From positions 62,001-126,000 of the forward strand of contig NZ_JBHULM010000007.1 in NCBI RefSeq assembly GCF_042684485.1: a stretch of 64,000 bases of DNA, read 5' to 3'. A program made the position numbers and the translations under genes. Origin of the DNA: Oceanihabitans gracilariae (GTDB taxonomy: Bacteria > Bacteroidota > Bacteroidia > Flavobacteriales > Flavobacteriaceae). Of the stretch, positions 1 through 10,009 are shown piece after piece. Under the pieces are notes generated by a model. The model searched no databases. It saw nothing but the letters and a program-made list of their open reading frames with translations, and was not told where the DNA came from. Position 1 is the first letter of the stretch; the number at the start of each line of letters is the position of its first letter.

Positions 1-229
1 AATCTATTATGGTAAGGGTTGGCAAGCATATATTAACGGAAAACCAGAAGCGCATTATCGCGTAGATTACGTATTACGTGGCATGGAAATTCCAGCAGGC
101 GAACACACTATAGAATTTAAATTTGAACCTCAAGTAATACAAACAGGAAGCAGCATAGCGCTTGCAAGCTCTATACTTTTTGCATTGCTACTTGTTGGTG
201 GATTATATTTTGGTTTCAAGAAAAAATAA
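1..229 (+). CDS. YfhO-family membrane protein, C-terminal end (partial)
   Basis: The frame is open from the left edge and ends with TAA at 227-229, giving about 75 residues. They comprise a small beta domain with the motifs GWQAYINGK and PAGEHTIEF, then one hydrophobic helix and a basic tail ending FKKK. This matches the extracytoplasmic domain and last helix of the YfhO family, large multi-helix membrane proteins linked to glycan or teichoic-acid sugar modification. The glycosyltransferase and flippase that follow on the same strand fit a surface-polysaccharide locus. The family call is fairly sure; the substrate is unknown. Confidence 0.75.
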   Translation, partial: IYYGKGWQAYINGKPEAHYRVDYVLRGMEIPAGEHTIEFKFEPQVIQTGSSIALASSILFALLLVGGLYFGFKKK

Positions 230-304
230 TTGGTATTCCTGTTTTATCAGGAAGCTACATTTCGTTTCAATTTATAAGATTTTTGCTTTGGCAAGAATAA
301 AGTA

Positions 305-1606
305 ATGGATAAAAAAAAGGTACTTATTATAAGTTATTATTGGCCTCCAGCAGGAGGACCAGGAGTACAACGTTGGCTAAAATTTGTTAAGTATTTACCA
401 GAGTTTAACGTTGCGCCAATAGTTTATATTCCATCTAATCCTAATTATCCATTAGTAGATGAAACGCTAGTAGATGAAGTTTCTAAGGAGGTAACTATTA
501 TTAAGCAACCCATTAGTGAACCTTATAAGTTTGCTTCTTTTCTTTCTAAAAAGAACACCAAATCTATTAGTAAAGGCTTGATTACCGAAGCTAAAAAGCA
601 AAGCTTAATGGAGCGTTTGCTTTTACTTATACGTGGTAACTTTTTTATTCCAGATGCAAGAAAAAGTTGGGTGAAGCCTTCAGTAAAATACCTGTCTACT
701 TATATTCAAGATTTTAATATAGATACTGTTATTACCACTGGTCCTCCGCATAGTTTGCATTTAATAGGTATGCAATTGAAAAGAAAACTAGGAGTAAAGT
801 GGATTGCAGATTTTAGAGATCCATGGACAACCATAGGTTACCATAAAGAGCTAAAGCTAACCCAAAAAGCAAAGCAAAAACACATTCGCTTAGAGCGTGA
901 AGTTTTACAAACAGCAGATCAAATTATTGTAACTAGTAGTGTAACAAAACAAGAGTTTCAAGAAAAAACAAATCAGCCAATAACGGTTATTACTAATGGT
1001 TATGATGTAGAAAAAACAGAAGCAGTTTCTTTAGATACCAAGTTTAGTTTGGCACATATTGGGTCGTTATTAGCAAAAAGAAACCCAGAAGTTTTATGGA
1101 ATGTATTACAGGAATTAACCGAAGAAAATGAAGAATTTGCTAAGCATTTTGAATTAAAATTAGTTGGTGCTGTAAGCGAAAATATTCTTAAAAGTATAAA
1201 ACTGTATAGGTTAAGTGATTATTTATGTTATGTTGGTTATGTTTCACATAATGAAGCTATTAAGTTTCAGAAAGAGTCACAAGTATTGTTGTTGATTGAA
1301 ATAGATTCTGAAGAAACAAAATGTATTATTCCTGGAAAACTATTTGAGTATATGGTATCTAACAGACCTATTGTTGCATTGGGGCCTAAAGGTTCTGATG
1401 TTGAAAAAATTATAGTAGAAACCAATACAGGTAATTATTTTAGTTATCAGGATTATGACCAATTAAAAAACATTCTATTAAAACATTTTACAGCTTTTCA
1501 AGAACAGAAATTACGCTCTCATGCTATAGGTTTGCAAAAGTATAGCAGAAAAGAATTAACAAGAAAGTTGGCAGATGTAATTCATTCTGTTTCCTTTAAT
1601 CATTAA
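305..1606 (+). CDS. Glycosyltransferase, GT-B fold (group 1/4-like)
   Basis: A 433-residue cytoplasmic glycosyltransferase. The N-terminal Rossmann half opens with the strand VLIISYYWPP and a glycine-rich turn (AGGPGVQRW). ADFRDPW lies near residue 170 and ITNGYD near 230. The C-terminal nucleotide-sugar half has the GKLFEYM segment near 345, where GT4-type enzymes carry their E-x7-E motif. It starts 75 bases after the YfhO-like gene and is followed by a flippase, so it probably adds a sugar to a surface polysaccharide or lipid-linked oligosaccharide. Donor and acceptor cannot be told from the sequence. Confidence 0.85.
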   Translation: MDKKKVLIISYYWPPAGGPGVQRWLKFVKYLPEFNVAPIVYIPSNPNYPLVDETLVDEVSKEVTIIKQPISEPYKFASFLSKKNTKSISKGLITEAKKQSLMERLLLLIRGNFFIPDARKSWVKPSVKYLSTYIQDFNIDTVITTGPPHSLHLIGMQLKRKLGVKWIADFRDPWTTIGYHKELKLTQKAKQKHIRLEREVLQTADQIIVTSSVTKQEFQEKTNQPITVITNGYDVEKTEAVSLDTKFSLAHIGSLLAKRNPEVLWNVLQELTEENEEFAKHFELKLVGAVSENILKSIKLYRLSDYLCYVGYVSHNEAIKFQKESQVLLLIEIDSEETKCIIPGKLFEYMVSNRPIVALGPKGSDVEKIIVETNTGNYFSYQDYDQLKNILLKHFTAFQEQKLRSHAIGLQKYSRKELTRKLADVIHSVSFNH

Positions 1607-1670
1607 TACATTTTATTAAATTACTTAAAAATATAAGTTGCTTCACAAGAATTAAAATTTATAATATCTT

Positions 1671-3128
1671 ATGGGAATAATTGCTTCACAATCTATAAAA
1701 AACACCATTATTACCTACATTGGTTTTGGTATAGGAGCAATTAATACGCTATTTTTATATACGGCATTTTTGTCTGCAGACTACTTTGGTTTAGTCGTTT
1801 TTGTACTTTCTACAGCAAACTTAATGATGCCCATTCTTATTTTTGGAGTAAACAATACTTTAATAAAGTTCTATTCTTCTTATAAAACAAGAAGACTACA
1901 AAACAACTTTTTAACCTTTATGTTGTTTCTGCCTTTGTTGTTTATTATACCTGCAGGTTTGCTAGGTTCCTTTTTTTATGAAAGTATTTCTAATTGGCTG
2001 GCAAAAGAAAATGAAATTATAAAAGATTATACTGGTTTAATGTATGTATTGGCTGTTGCTTTTGCATACTTTGAAATCTTTTTTTCATGGAGTAAAATTC
2101 ACTTTAAATCGGTATTTGGTAATTTTATGCGAGAAGCTTTTCATAGAGTAGGTACTATGCTTTTGCTTTTTGCTGTGTATTTTAAATTACTTACTGTAGA
2201 CTATTTTATTTACGCAGTAACTAGCATATACGTTATACGTGTATTTATCATGATGGTGTATGCTTTTAGCATACGTTTTCCTAAAATAACCATCTCTAAA
2301 TCTTTTGACTATTTAACGGTTTTAAAATACAGTTTCCTTATTATTATAGCAGGATCTGTTTCTATGGTATTGTTAGATTTAGACAAGTTTATGATAGGAG
2401 AGTTAATAGAAATAGAAAACATTGCTTATTACAGTGTAGCTATTTTTATTGCTACTGTAATTGTAGTGCCTTCAAGAGCAATGCAGCAAATTGTAAACCC
2501 TTTAACAGCTTCTTATTTAAACAATAAAGATTATAAAAGTTTAGCACAACTGTACAAAAAGAGTTCTATTAACTTGTTTATTATAGGCGGTTTTATTTTT
2601 GTGCTAATTGTGATTAATATTAACGGATTATACGCACTATTAAATCCGGAGTATAGTAAAGGATTATTTATAGTAATTATAATATCTATTGTAAAATTGA
2701 TAGATAACTTATTAGGAAACAATAATGCTATTATTTTTAATTCGGATTATTATAGAATTATACTAACCTTTGGTTTTTGTATTGTTTTCTTGGCTATAGC
2801 ATTAAATTATATGCTTATACCTAAATACGGAATAGATGGAGCAGCAATAGCAAGTTTGATTACCTTTTTAGCTTATGACACGTTAAAAATGTGGTATGTA
2901 CATTTAAAATTTAAAATGCACCCATTTACCCTAAAAACCGTTTACACTTTAGGCATTATTAGCTTGTTGTGTTTTAGTTTTTATTTCTGGGAATTTCCTT
3001 TTCACCCTATTATTAATATCGCCTTAAAAAGTGTCTTGGTAGCTTTATTGTATGCTTTTGCTGTGTTGAAGTTATCTTTATCTGAAGAAATAACCTCACT
3101 AATTAAAAAAATATTGAAGATTAAGTAA
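1671..3128 (+). CDS. Polysaccharide flippase (Wzx/MATE-like, MOP superfamily)
   Basis: A 485-residue integral membrane protein with about 12-14 hydrophobic helices over its whole length, starting with SQSIKNTIITYIGFGIGAIN, a typical first helix of the Wzx/RfbX group. Such proteins flip undecaprenyl-linked oligosaccharides across the inner membrane. It lies 64 bases after the glycosyltransferase on the same strand and is probably cotranscribed with it. A bidirectional hairpin terminator follows at 3194-3239. The exact glycan is unknown. Confidence 0.85.
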   Translation: MGIIASQSIKNTIITYIGFGIGAINTLFLYTAFLSADYFGLVVFVLSTANLMMPILIFGVNNTLIKFYSSYKTRRLQNNFLTFMLFLPLLFIIPAGLLGSFFYESISNWLAKENEIIKDYTGLMYVLAVAFAYFEIFFSWSKIHFKSVFGNFMREAFHRVGTMLLLFAVYFKLLTVDYFIYAVTSIYVIRVFIMMVYAFSIRFPKITISKSFDYLTVLKYSFLIIIAGSVSMVLLDLDKFMIGELIEIENIAYYSVAIFIATVIVVPSRAMQQIVNPLTASYLNNKDYKSLAQLYKKSSINLFIIGGFIFVLIVININGLYALLNPEYSKGLFIVIIISIVKLIDNLLGNNNAIIFNSDYYRIILTFGFCIVFLAIALNYMLIPKYGIDGAAIASLITFLAYDTLKMWYVHLKFKMHPFTLKTVYTLGIISLLCFSFYFWEFPFHPIINIALKSVLVALLYAFAVLKLSLSEEITSLIKKILKIK

Positions 3129-3193
3129 TTTATGGTATCGTATTTTTATTACGAATACTCCTAATACTTTTGAAGCTTTGTACTGTAAATAAG

Positions 3194-3239
3194 AAAAACC
3201 CTAACCAGTTGCTTTTAGGCAAACTAGATTAGGGTTTTT
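3194..3239. terminator. Bidirectional intrinsic terminator
   Basis: The arms AAAAACCCTAA (3194-3204) and TTAGGGTTTTT (3229-3239) pair perfectly, with A and T tracts outside. The hairpin sits between the convergent flippase gene and the Arg/Asn-rich protein gene and can stop transcription from both sides. Confidence 0.8.
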
Positions 3240-3256
3240 AACTAACTAACCAAATT

Positions 3257-4342
3257 TTATCTTCTACTATTGCTTCTTGATGAAGTTTTATTAGAGTTAT
3301 TACTTCTTGTGGTACTAGCAACCTGTCTGTTAGATCTAGAAGTTGTACTTGCAACTTGTCTGTTAGATCTAGAGGTATTAGCAGCAACTGTATTTCTGTT
3401 TCTTGTAGAACTGGTTACTCTAGGAGTAGTAGAGGTTCTATTTTTTGTAGCAACTGATGTTCTGTTACTTTTTGCTCTAGTGCTAGTTACATTATTATTT
3501 CTTGTTTGTTGTCTGTTTGTTTGTACTCTTGTTCTAGCGGAATTAGATCTGGTAACATTAGTAGTTCTTGTGCTATTGTTTCGTTGTACAGTAGCAGATC
3601 TGTTTCTAGATCTAATGCTTTTAGCAGTTACTGTATTTCTAGCTCTATTATTTCCTCTAGTAGCTAATGCGCTGCTTCTTGTAATGGTGTTTCCTCTTCG
3701 GTTAGCAACAGCAGTAGTACGTCTGTGGTTGTTTACAAATGGTCTTGTGTATTTATATCTAATAGGTTTGTAATGTTGTCTGTAAGGTCTGTTAAATACA
3801 ACACAATGGTTAAAATGTGGTATTCTAAAGTTTGCATGCCATGGTCTGTATACATAAAAACGGTTGTACACATTTATAAAACCTGTGTAATGCGAAAAAC
3901 GATTATATCTATTATAGTGTACATATAAGCCACCAACACGAGCTACTAAACCAAAATTGTTGTAGTTAATAAATACGTTTCCTATCTGACTTACACGACC
4001 ATAATAATCATAAAAAACAGGCACGTGTTCAATTTGTACAATAGCACCATAGGCATCATATTGTACATAAGCATCATAATTATAACCAGAGTTAAAACTA
4101 ATACTAGTATTGCCATGATTTATATTTACGTTTACGTTTGGTCCGTAATTCATCATATAAAAATCAAATTGACCATCTGGAAAAATTGAAAATTCAACAC
4201 CTTGCTCTACAAAAATGAAGGAATTACCATATCCTCTTGCAGCTGTATTGCTGTTAGTATTGTCTAGCGTAGTGCTTGTATTTGCGTTTACAGTAAACGT
4301 AGTAAATAAGATTGCTGTAAAAAGTGCGAGTATATGTTTCAT
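3257..4342 (-). CDS. Secreted Arg/Asn/Ser/Thr-rich repetitive protein
   Basis: 361 residues. A signal peptide (MKHILALFTAILFTTFTVNA) is followed by a Tyr/Asn/Gly-rich part with several short YYGR- and NNFG-like strands (residues about 30-190). From about 195 to the end there is a low-complexity tail of Arg, Asn, Ser and Thr, including tandem copies of SNRQVASTT. The tail is strongly basic. I recognise no enzyme domain; databases often label such proteins by composition only. It could bind polyanions such as extracellular DNA, polysaccharide or mineral. The long + strand frame over the tail is a shadow of its biased codons. Confidence 0.75.
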   Translation of the reverse strand: MKHILALFTAILFTTFTVNANTSTTLDNTNSNTAARGYGNSFIFVEQGVEFSIFPDGQFDFYMMNYGPNVNVNINHGNTSISFNSGYNYDAYVQYDAYGAIVQIEHVPVFYDYYGRVSQIGNVFINYNNFGLVARVGGLYVHYNRYNRFSHYTGFINVYNRFYVYRPWHANFRIPHFNHCVVFNRPYRQHYKPIRYKYTRPFVNNHRRTTAVANRRGNTITRSSALATRGNNRARNTVTAKSIRSRNRSATVQRNNSTRTTNVTRSNSARTRVQTNRQQTRNNNVTSTRAKSNRTSVATKNRTSTTPRVTSSTRNRNTVAANTSRSNRQVASTTSRSNRQVASTTRSNNSNKTSSRSNSRR

Positions 4343-4718
4343 GATACTAGTTTTTAAATTTGAACTTGTAAACTAAATTACAAGCATCGTGCCAAAAAAA
4401 AAGTGTTGTACTTGATTGTGTATTTAAAACTCTGTGTTGAAGTGTTTTAGATGCGTTTATTTTTTTAGAAGATACTAGTATTTCGCTATTATTTAGGAAC
4501 TTATTTTACCGTTTTTATAGCAGTTTATAAAAAAAGGTGCGCGTTTTTTAGAAGCTTAAAATTTTAATTGAAGGCAAAACAAGAGGGATTTTAAATCGTT
4601 TTGCCTTAACAAAAAGACTACATATATAGTGTTATTTTATTAAGGCAAAACCATATTATTTCTATGTTTTAGAAATATTGAAGTATTATCATTGGCTGTT
4701 TTATTTAAAACAGGTGGA
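4343..4718. other. 376-base gene-free gap with one strong hairpin
   Basis: No convincing gene on either strand. The gap holds the upstream region of the Arg/Asn-rich protein gene and the downstream region of ridA. A perfect 10-bp hairpin AAGGCAAAAC/GTTTTGCCTT lies at 4571-4607, and part of it recurs at 4641-4651. It may be a terminator or a processed RNA end. Confidence 0.5.
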
Positions 4719-5099
4719 CTATTTTACAGCAATACAGCTAATTTCTACATTTACAAATTTTGGAAGATTAGCAACTTCCACCGTTTCTCTAGCAGGAGCA
4801 GAGTCGTTATCAAAATACTGACCATATACTTCGTTTATTTGGGCAAAGTTGTGCATATCACTAATAAAAATAGAGGTTTTAATCACGTTTTCAAAAGTCA
4901 TGTCTGCAGCAGCAAGAACTGCTTTCATGTTTTCCATAACTTGTTTGGTTTCGGTTTTAATATCGTCTATAACCAATTCTCCTGTTTCAGGGTGTAGCGC
5001 AATTTGTCCGGAAGTATATAGTGTGTTTCCTGAAAGTACTGCTTGATTGTATGGCCCAATAGGAGCAGGAGCGTTTGGTGTAGTTATTATTTTTTTCAT
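4719..5099 (-). CDS. ridA: RidA family enamine/imine deaminase
   Basis: 126 residues, full length for the YjgF/YER057c/UK114 family. It has the N-terminal PxPxGPYxQA stretch (APIGPYNQAV), the SGQIALHPETG strand, and the conserved arginine in PARETVEVANLP that binds the substrate carboxylate in RidA. The family hydrolyses reactive 2-aminoacrylate and related enamines released by PLP enzymes, working as a cytoplasmic trimer. It is the last clearly chromosomal housekeeping gene before the cassette array, whose first repeat begins about 100 bases away. Confidence 0.93.
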   Translation of the reverse strand: MKKIITTPNAPAPIGPYNQAVLSGNTLYTSGQIALHPETGELVIDDIKTETKQVMENMKAVLAAADMTFENVIKTSIFISDMHNFAQINEVYGQYFDNDSAPARETVEVANLPKFVNVEISCIAVK

Positions 5100-5196
5100 A
5101 GAGCATTAGTTTTTATTACCACAAAGGTGGAGCGTTTCTTTTAGGCAATAAAGATAATTGTTTTAAAGATTCTTTGGAAAGCTGGAGGATGTTTTC

Positions 5197-5329
5197 TTTA
5201 ACGTGTTTGTGTATGATTTCGTTGCGTGTTTAAGCACTAAAGTTAGCGAATAAATCACAGATAGAAAGTCCGCGAGGACTTTCGTAAGTAGGCTATAACC
5301 AGCAATGAATTATACAGGGTGTTGGCAAA
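5197..5329 (-). repeat. attC-like site s1 (array edge)
   Basis: Starts TTTAAC (5197-5202) and ends GTTGGCAAA (5321-5329). The apical hairpin is GAAAGTCC-GCGA-GGACTTTC. This is the outermost site. Its GTTGGCAAA word pairs with TTTGCCAAC at 8124-8132 on the other side of the next gene. Read on the gene strand, the outer end is GTTAAAG. Confidence 0.75.
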
Positions 5330-5332
5330 TCG

Positions 5333-8104
5333 TTATTTCTTAACTATTTTTCTGTTTATTATATTTCCGTTATCTAAAACAATTTTTAATAAATATATTG
5401 ATGATGGTAAGTCAGAAATGTCAATTGAAGAATTATTAGTTTGAAATAAGAATCTACCATTTATGTCATAAATTGAAACTTTAAAAATTGAATTTTTGAC
5501 GGAATTTATTGTTATTATTGAATTTGTTGGATTAGGAAAAATGCTTAAAGAATCATCAAGTATATTATTATCATTTACACTTAAATTAAAACTAGAAAAA
5601 TTGTATTTATGTATAAATCCTCTAGCCCAACTATACTCATGATTCGTAGATATCTGATATCCATTTTGACCAGTAAGGATTAAATTATTGATTGAGTCTG
5701 TTGAAGCGTAAATAAACGATAATGAACTGGGTAATTTGAACTCACTAATTTCAACAGCGTTTTCATCAAATACCTTTACAATATTATCGAAATACGTATT
5801 AAAAAAAATATGATTGCCAACTTTACGTAAATAAGGTTGATTATAATATGCATCAATTGAGGTTGATAATAAATTCAAATTATTGTCATATATTTTTATA
5901 TATCCATCATCGTTTAGTGTAAATATATTGTTATTAGGTGTACTAATTACTTGTTTTATTTTATTACTTAAAGTTATATAATTATATGTATTGTTTAAGG
6001 TTATTCTATGAATTTTTGCGTTGATTTGTCCCCAAGAAGAAGAAAAATTTATGTTACCATTATCGTCAACAGAATAAGATGATATTCCGCCATAAGTACC
6101 TGTAATAGCTAAATTTGTTTCAAATTCTAAATTAAAATTTTTATATATATTCAATTTTGGCGAAGTGTCGTTATAAGAGTTACTACCTGTGTACATATAG
6201 ATATATGAATCTCCATTTGAGGATATATAAGAATCAAGAAAGTTTAAACCTTCAAAAGTTTGGGCATTCAATAAACTACCATCATCATTATTTATAGTAT
6301 AAATAATGGTGTCATCGTCATATGTAATATCGTTATCGACGGAAGTCGATAAGTTTATATTATTATTTTGATCTAAATACATATTAATACTCCGAACACT
6401 AGGCACTTGGTAAAGAATTACTCCACTAGGTGAAATTTTTATAAGTTCGTGACTATTAACATTTATCATTGAATTTATAAACAAATTATTTTCATTATCT
6501 ATAACATAAATTCTTTCATTACTCGAATGTGTATTTACTATAAAATTATCCAATTCTAGAGCCCATAATAAAGTTAAATCCGAGTTGTATTTATAAATTG
6601 TTTTTGTTACCGGTGCTCTTGAACCTCCAATAGACCAATTGTCTGGGCCTAATTTTTCTTCAGATGCAACAATATAATTATCTAGATTATCTATGATTAT
6701 TTTTTGTTTAAAAGCTTTAGATGTTCCTTCACCCGAATAACTATAAGTATTTAATATTTGGTTAGTATCTATTTTTTGTATTTCTAAATCTTGTTGGGTT
6801 GAGAAGTCTGAACCAGGGTACATTTGAGAAAATGTAGTTCTTGAGATAGCTATATTTGAATTGTTAATTAAATTGAAATCATTAAAATTATTATATGAAC
6901 CTAAAAATTCATTAGTAAGATTTAATGATTGGTCGAAAAGTTTAAAATTACCATTTGAATAAACAAGTATAGAATTTTCAGAATAATATTTTAATCCATT
7001 AATAAAAGTTGAACTAGCACTTAAATCAGTAATTATATTTCCAGAATTATCATACTCTAATAAGTTTAGTGTTTTACTTTCGGACGAAGTAGATAATTTA
7101 CTGTTGCACAAGAATGACAAATTACCATTTGAGTTTATATTAACAGCAAAAGTATCTTTATCATAATTATCTGGTGATTCTATGTTAAAGCTTAAGTTTC
7201 CAGCATTATCAAGTTTTAGTAATTTAAATTTATTAGAATTTTCTAATGGATATGTTAAGTAGATATTGGAATTAGAATCAACTTCGATTATTCCTTTATA
7301 AAAAAGGTCAGTATCATTTAAATCTATAAAAGAGTTTAGAGGATAAGTTTCTATGGTAGTATTATTAATTTTTTTTATAAAATGTTCATAAAAGGAAGGA
7401 CTAGAAGTTAGGTTGTGTCTTCTGTATCTCATATAATACTCATCGTTTTTATAGAAAATTTCATAAGTTATTCCCGTAAAATTATTAGTGTAGTAGTCAA
7501 TGATGTCTTCCCTGTAGAAGCTTGTGATAATATTTCCGCTTTCACTAATTGTATAAAAATGAAACTTTGCTGCAGTATTTGTTTCATTAGATTTAGCATG
7601 AACGATATGCAATAAACCATTGTCATCTAAAAATGAATTTTGATAAAAATAATCATCACTTTCTGAATCGTTATAGTCATCTATGTTTAAATGCCATAAT
7701 TCATTACCTTCTGTATCATACTTTATTACAAACAGTAACCCGTTTTGAGAGGACTGCTTAGTAGCACTTCTTCCTGTAATATAAATGTTATTATTGGTAT
7801 CTAAAAAAGAATTTAGTGGTATATCATAGGATAAATCATTTTCTAAAGAAAATCGTTTTTGCCATAATTGATTTAAATTAGAATCTAATTTGGTTGTTAA
7901 TATATCTGTAAATGATGAATCTCTTTCTGTGGTTGCTATTGAAATAATATTTTCATTGCCGTCAATAACTGAAAAATAAGCTACATCTCTGTTTGTATGG
8001 CTATTCAAAGCAAAAGATTCTTTTAAAGTTGGTTCTATAAAATCTTGACTATAAGAGTTGAAAGTAAATAATAGAAGGAAAATAATTAATGTAATTTTTT
8101 TCAT
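5333..8104 (-). CDS. Secreted beta-propeller-like protein with type IX sorting domain
   Basis: About 923 residues. The start at 8104 is chosen because MKKITLIIFLLLFTFNSYSQ is a clean signal peptide; the nine codons upstream run into the core of site s2. The body is a series of short repeats of the form DxxxNIYxTG/xLDNAGNL, like SBBP/YncE-type beta-propellers. The last 75 residues (SIFPNPTNSIITI to NRKIVKK) are a type A T9SS C-terminal sorting domain, so the protein should cross the outer membrane and be anchored or released at the surface. It is alone in its cassette, bounded by GTTGGCAAA and TTTGCCAAC. Confidence 0.88.
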   Translation of the reverse strand: MKKITLIIFLLLFTFNSYSQDFIEPTLKESFALNSHTNRDVAYFSVIDGNENIISIATTERDSSFTDILTTKLDSNLNQLWQKRFSLENDLSYDIPLNSFLDTNNNIYITGRSATKQSSQNGLLFVIKYDTEGNELWHLNIDDYNDSESDDYFYQNSFLDDNGLLHIVHAKSNETNTAAKFHFYTISESGNIITSFYREDIIDYYTNNFTGITYEIFYKNDEYYMRYRRHNLTSSPSFYEHFIKKINNTTIETYPLNSFIDLNDTDLFYKGIIEVDSNSNIYLTYPLENSNKFKLLKLDNAGNLSFNIESPDNYDKDTFAVNINSNGNLSFLCNSKLSTSSESKTLNLLEYDNSGNIITDLSASSTFINGLKYYSENSILVYSNGNFKLFDQSLNLTNEFLGSYNNFNDFNLINNSNIAISRTTFSQMYPGSDFSTQQDLEIQKIDTNQILNTYSYSGEGTSKAFKQKIIIDNLDNYIVASEEKLGPDNWSIGGSRAPVTKTIYKYNSDLTLLWALELDNFIVNTHSSNERIYVIDNENNLFINSMINVNSHELIKISPSGVILYQVPSVRSINMYLDQNNNINLSTSVDNDITYDDDTIIYTINNDDGSLLNAQTFEGLNFLDSYISSNGDSYIYMYTGSNSYNDTSPKLNIYKNFNLEFETNLAITGTYGGISSYSVDDNGNINFSSSWGQINAKIHRITLNNTYNYITLSNKIKQVISTPNNNIFTLNDDGYIKIYDNNLNLLSTSIDAYYNQPYLRKVGNHIFFNTYFDNIVKVFDENAVEISEFKLPSSLSFIYASTDSINNLILTGQNGYQISTNHEYSWARGFIHKYNFSSFNLSVNDNNILDDSLSIFPNPTNSIITINSVKNSIFKVSIYDINGRFLFQTNNSSIDISDLPSSIYLLKIVLDNGNIINRKIVKK

Positions 8105-8123
8105 TATAATTTTGGTTTTAATG

Positions 8124-8521
8124 TTTGCCAACTTATTTATATACGTGTATAATCAACCCTTTATTTTTATTATAGGTTGTATAAAAATGCTTTTACTAAA
8201 GCAGTTATTAATTGCAACGATTTAAAAAGTATAAAGGTTTTAGAAAGTCGATTAATTAATAGCGCAAGCAATATAAGAAAATTCTCTATTTTATATAAAG
8301 CCAAAAACTAAAAAATAGAAGTTGGGTTGCTTTTTATTTTAATAATTTTAAATACTATGCCTAATTGAAAATAGGGTGTAGGTTTGTTGTATGTTGTGTG
8401 GTTTATGGTTAGTTGTGTGATTTAGTAACTAAATTTAGCAAATACAAACCGAATAGAAAATCTGTGAGGATTTATGTAAGCAGGCTAGAACCTAGCAATA
8501 AAATATATGCATTGTTGGCAT
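8124..8521 (-). repeat. attC-like site s2, long form
   Basis: TTTGCCAAC (8124-8132) to GTTGGCAT (8514-8521). The long non-coding insert occupies 8133-8400. After it come the usual inner part and the hairpin GAAAATC/GATTT near 8457-8474. Confidence 0.75.
8133..8400. repeat. Long attC insert, copy a
   Basis: A 270-base non-coding sequence starting TTATTTATATACGTGTATAA directly after the AAC core, with the internal words AAGTCGATTAATTAATAGCG and GAAAATAGGGTGTAGG. The same sequence, in the same orientation and position, recurs at six other sites in the window. Confidence 0.7.
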
Positions 8522-8532
8522 ACGTTTTTTGT

Positions 8533-9846
8533 TTAAGGTGAGTTTTTATGGATTTTATTATTATAAATTTTTCCATCTTTCATTATGAATACAACGTTTT
8601 CTATTGTAGAGATAAAATCATTAATAACATCTCCTTTTACAGCTATAATATCTGCATTTGCTTTAGGTTTTATATAACCAATTTCATTTTCTCTTCCTAA
8701 ATAAAAAGCAGAAATATATGTGCTGGACTGAAGTATATCTAAAGGCTTCATTCCTGCTTCTAAATAGCACCTAAACATGTCTTTGGATGATTTTCCACGG
8801 GATACTTTTATATCTGTATAATTATCAGAACCAGCCACTATAGGAACCCCTTTTTCAATTGCTCTATTGAGTCTTTTTTTCATTCTATCAACATAGCCGT
8901 CAATCCAATCCAATTCATTGTCATTATATTTGGCGAGCTTTGCATAAGTAAACATATACGATTTACTATTTTCTGTGGGTACCAGAAAGATTTGCTTTTC
9001 TGCCATTTTAACTAAAGTACTATCTGCCAAATTAAACCCATGTTCAATTCCATCAACACCAGCCTCAATTGCATTCCAGGCAGACTGATTTGTGACGCAA
9101 TGAGCTGTGACTTTTAAATTATATGAGTGCGCTGTGTTCACAATAGACTTTATTTCATTTATTGTTAAATATGTTTTATTTGGAATATTATCTGCGCAAA
9201 TTTTAATTACATCTACATTTTGATTAACATGTTCGCGTACAGCATTTTTACCGTCTTCAGGACTTGTTATAATTCGATATTCTAAATCTATTATTTTTTG
9301 ATGTTTAGGAAGTACACCATAAACTTGCCCACCATTTGCAGCCAAAATTGGACCAGAGGCAAAAATACGAGGACCTTCAATCGTTCCTTCGTTAATAGCA
9401 TCTCTAAGGGCTACATCGAGATATAAACCAGAGTTTCCAAGATCCTTAATACTTGTTATGCCCTCATCTAAATAAGTTTTGGCTCTTTTGTAGCCACGAA
9501 GTGCTCTCAAAGCATCACTTTCCATTGTCAGCGATTGAATGCTGTGTTCTGCAAAATCTTCACTAGCCTCTTGAGAAAAAAGTACATGTGTATGAGCATC
9601 AATTAGTCCAGGAAGAACCGTGTAATTGGTTAAATCTATTACTTCGCTATTTTTAGGTAAGGATTCAAATTCACCAATAGCTATAATTTTTGTTCCTTGA
9701 ATTTGTATAAGCTTGTTTTTTAGAAGCATATTGCTTTTACTGTCATATAAAACCCCAGCTTTGATATAGGTGTTCTTTTGTTGTCCTATTAATTTACCTT
9801 GTGAGGAAACAACAATTATGAAAAGAATTATAATGGTTTTATACAT
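8533..9846 (-). CDS. Exported metal-dependent amidohydrolase (imidazolonepropionase-like)
   Basis: 437 residues: an N-terminal signal peptide (MYKTIIILFIIVVSSQG), then an amidohydrolase-superfamily TIM barrel. Metal ligands are visible as HTH in DAHTHVLFS (about residue 86), the later histidines in TAHCVTNQSAWNA and GIEHGF, and the aspartate in VAGSDNYTD. The family hydrolyses cyclic amides, dipeptides or organophosphate-like esters; the substrate is unknown. It is a single-gene cassette with matching ends GTTGGCAT and ATGCCAAC. Full length and intact. Confidence 0.85.
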   Translation of the reverse strand: MYKTIIILFIIVVSSQGKLIGQQKNTYIKAGVLYDSKSNMLLKNKLIQIQGTKIIAIGEFESLPKNSEVIDLTNYTVLPGLIDAHTHVLFSQEASEDFAEHSIQSLTMESDALRALRGYKRAKTYLDEGITSIKDLGNSGLYLDVALRDAINEGTIEGPRIFASGPILAANGGQVYGVLPKHQKIIDLEYRIITSPEDGKNAVREHVNQNVDVIKICADNIPNKTYLTINEIKSIVNTAHSYNLKVTAHCVTNQSAWNAIEAGVDGIEHGFNLADSTLVKMAEKQIFLVPTENSKSYMFTYAKLAKYNDNELDWIDGYVDRMKKRLNRAIEKGVPIVAGSDNYTDIKVSRGKSSKDMFRCYLEAGMKPLDILQSSTYISAFYLGRENEIGYIKPKANADIIAVKGDVINDFISTIENVVFIMKDGKIYNNKIHKNSP

Positions 9847-9872
9847 GTCTCGCTCTTTTTTGGTTTAAATGA

Positions 9873-10004
9873 ATGCCAACGGTTTTGTGTAAGAAAAGTT
9901 GCGTGTTTAAGTACTAAAGTTAGCAAATAAATCACAGATAGAAAGTATGCGAGGACTTTTGTTAATAGACTATAACCAGGCAATTAATTTTATACGGTGT
10001 TGTG
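9873..10004 (-). repeat. attC-like site s3, short form
   Basis: ATGCCAAC (9873-9880) to GTTGTG (9999-10004), with the standard TTAGCAAATAAAT and GAAAGT/GGACTTT inner parts. Confidence 0.72.
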
Positions 10005-10009
10005 TGTAG

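Noticed and set aside
3270..3773. Long + strand frame rich in Leu and Val
   Set aside because: It is the antisense of the Arg/Asn-rich tail of the secreted protein; composition follows from the repeat codons.
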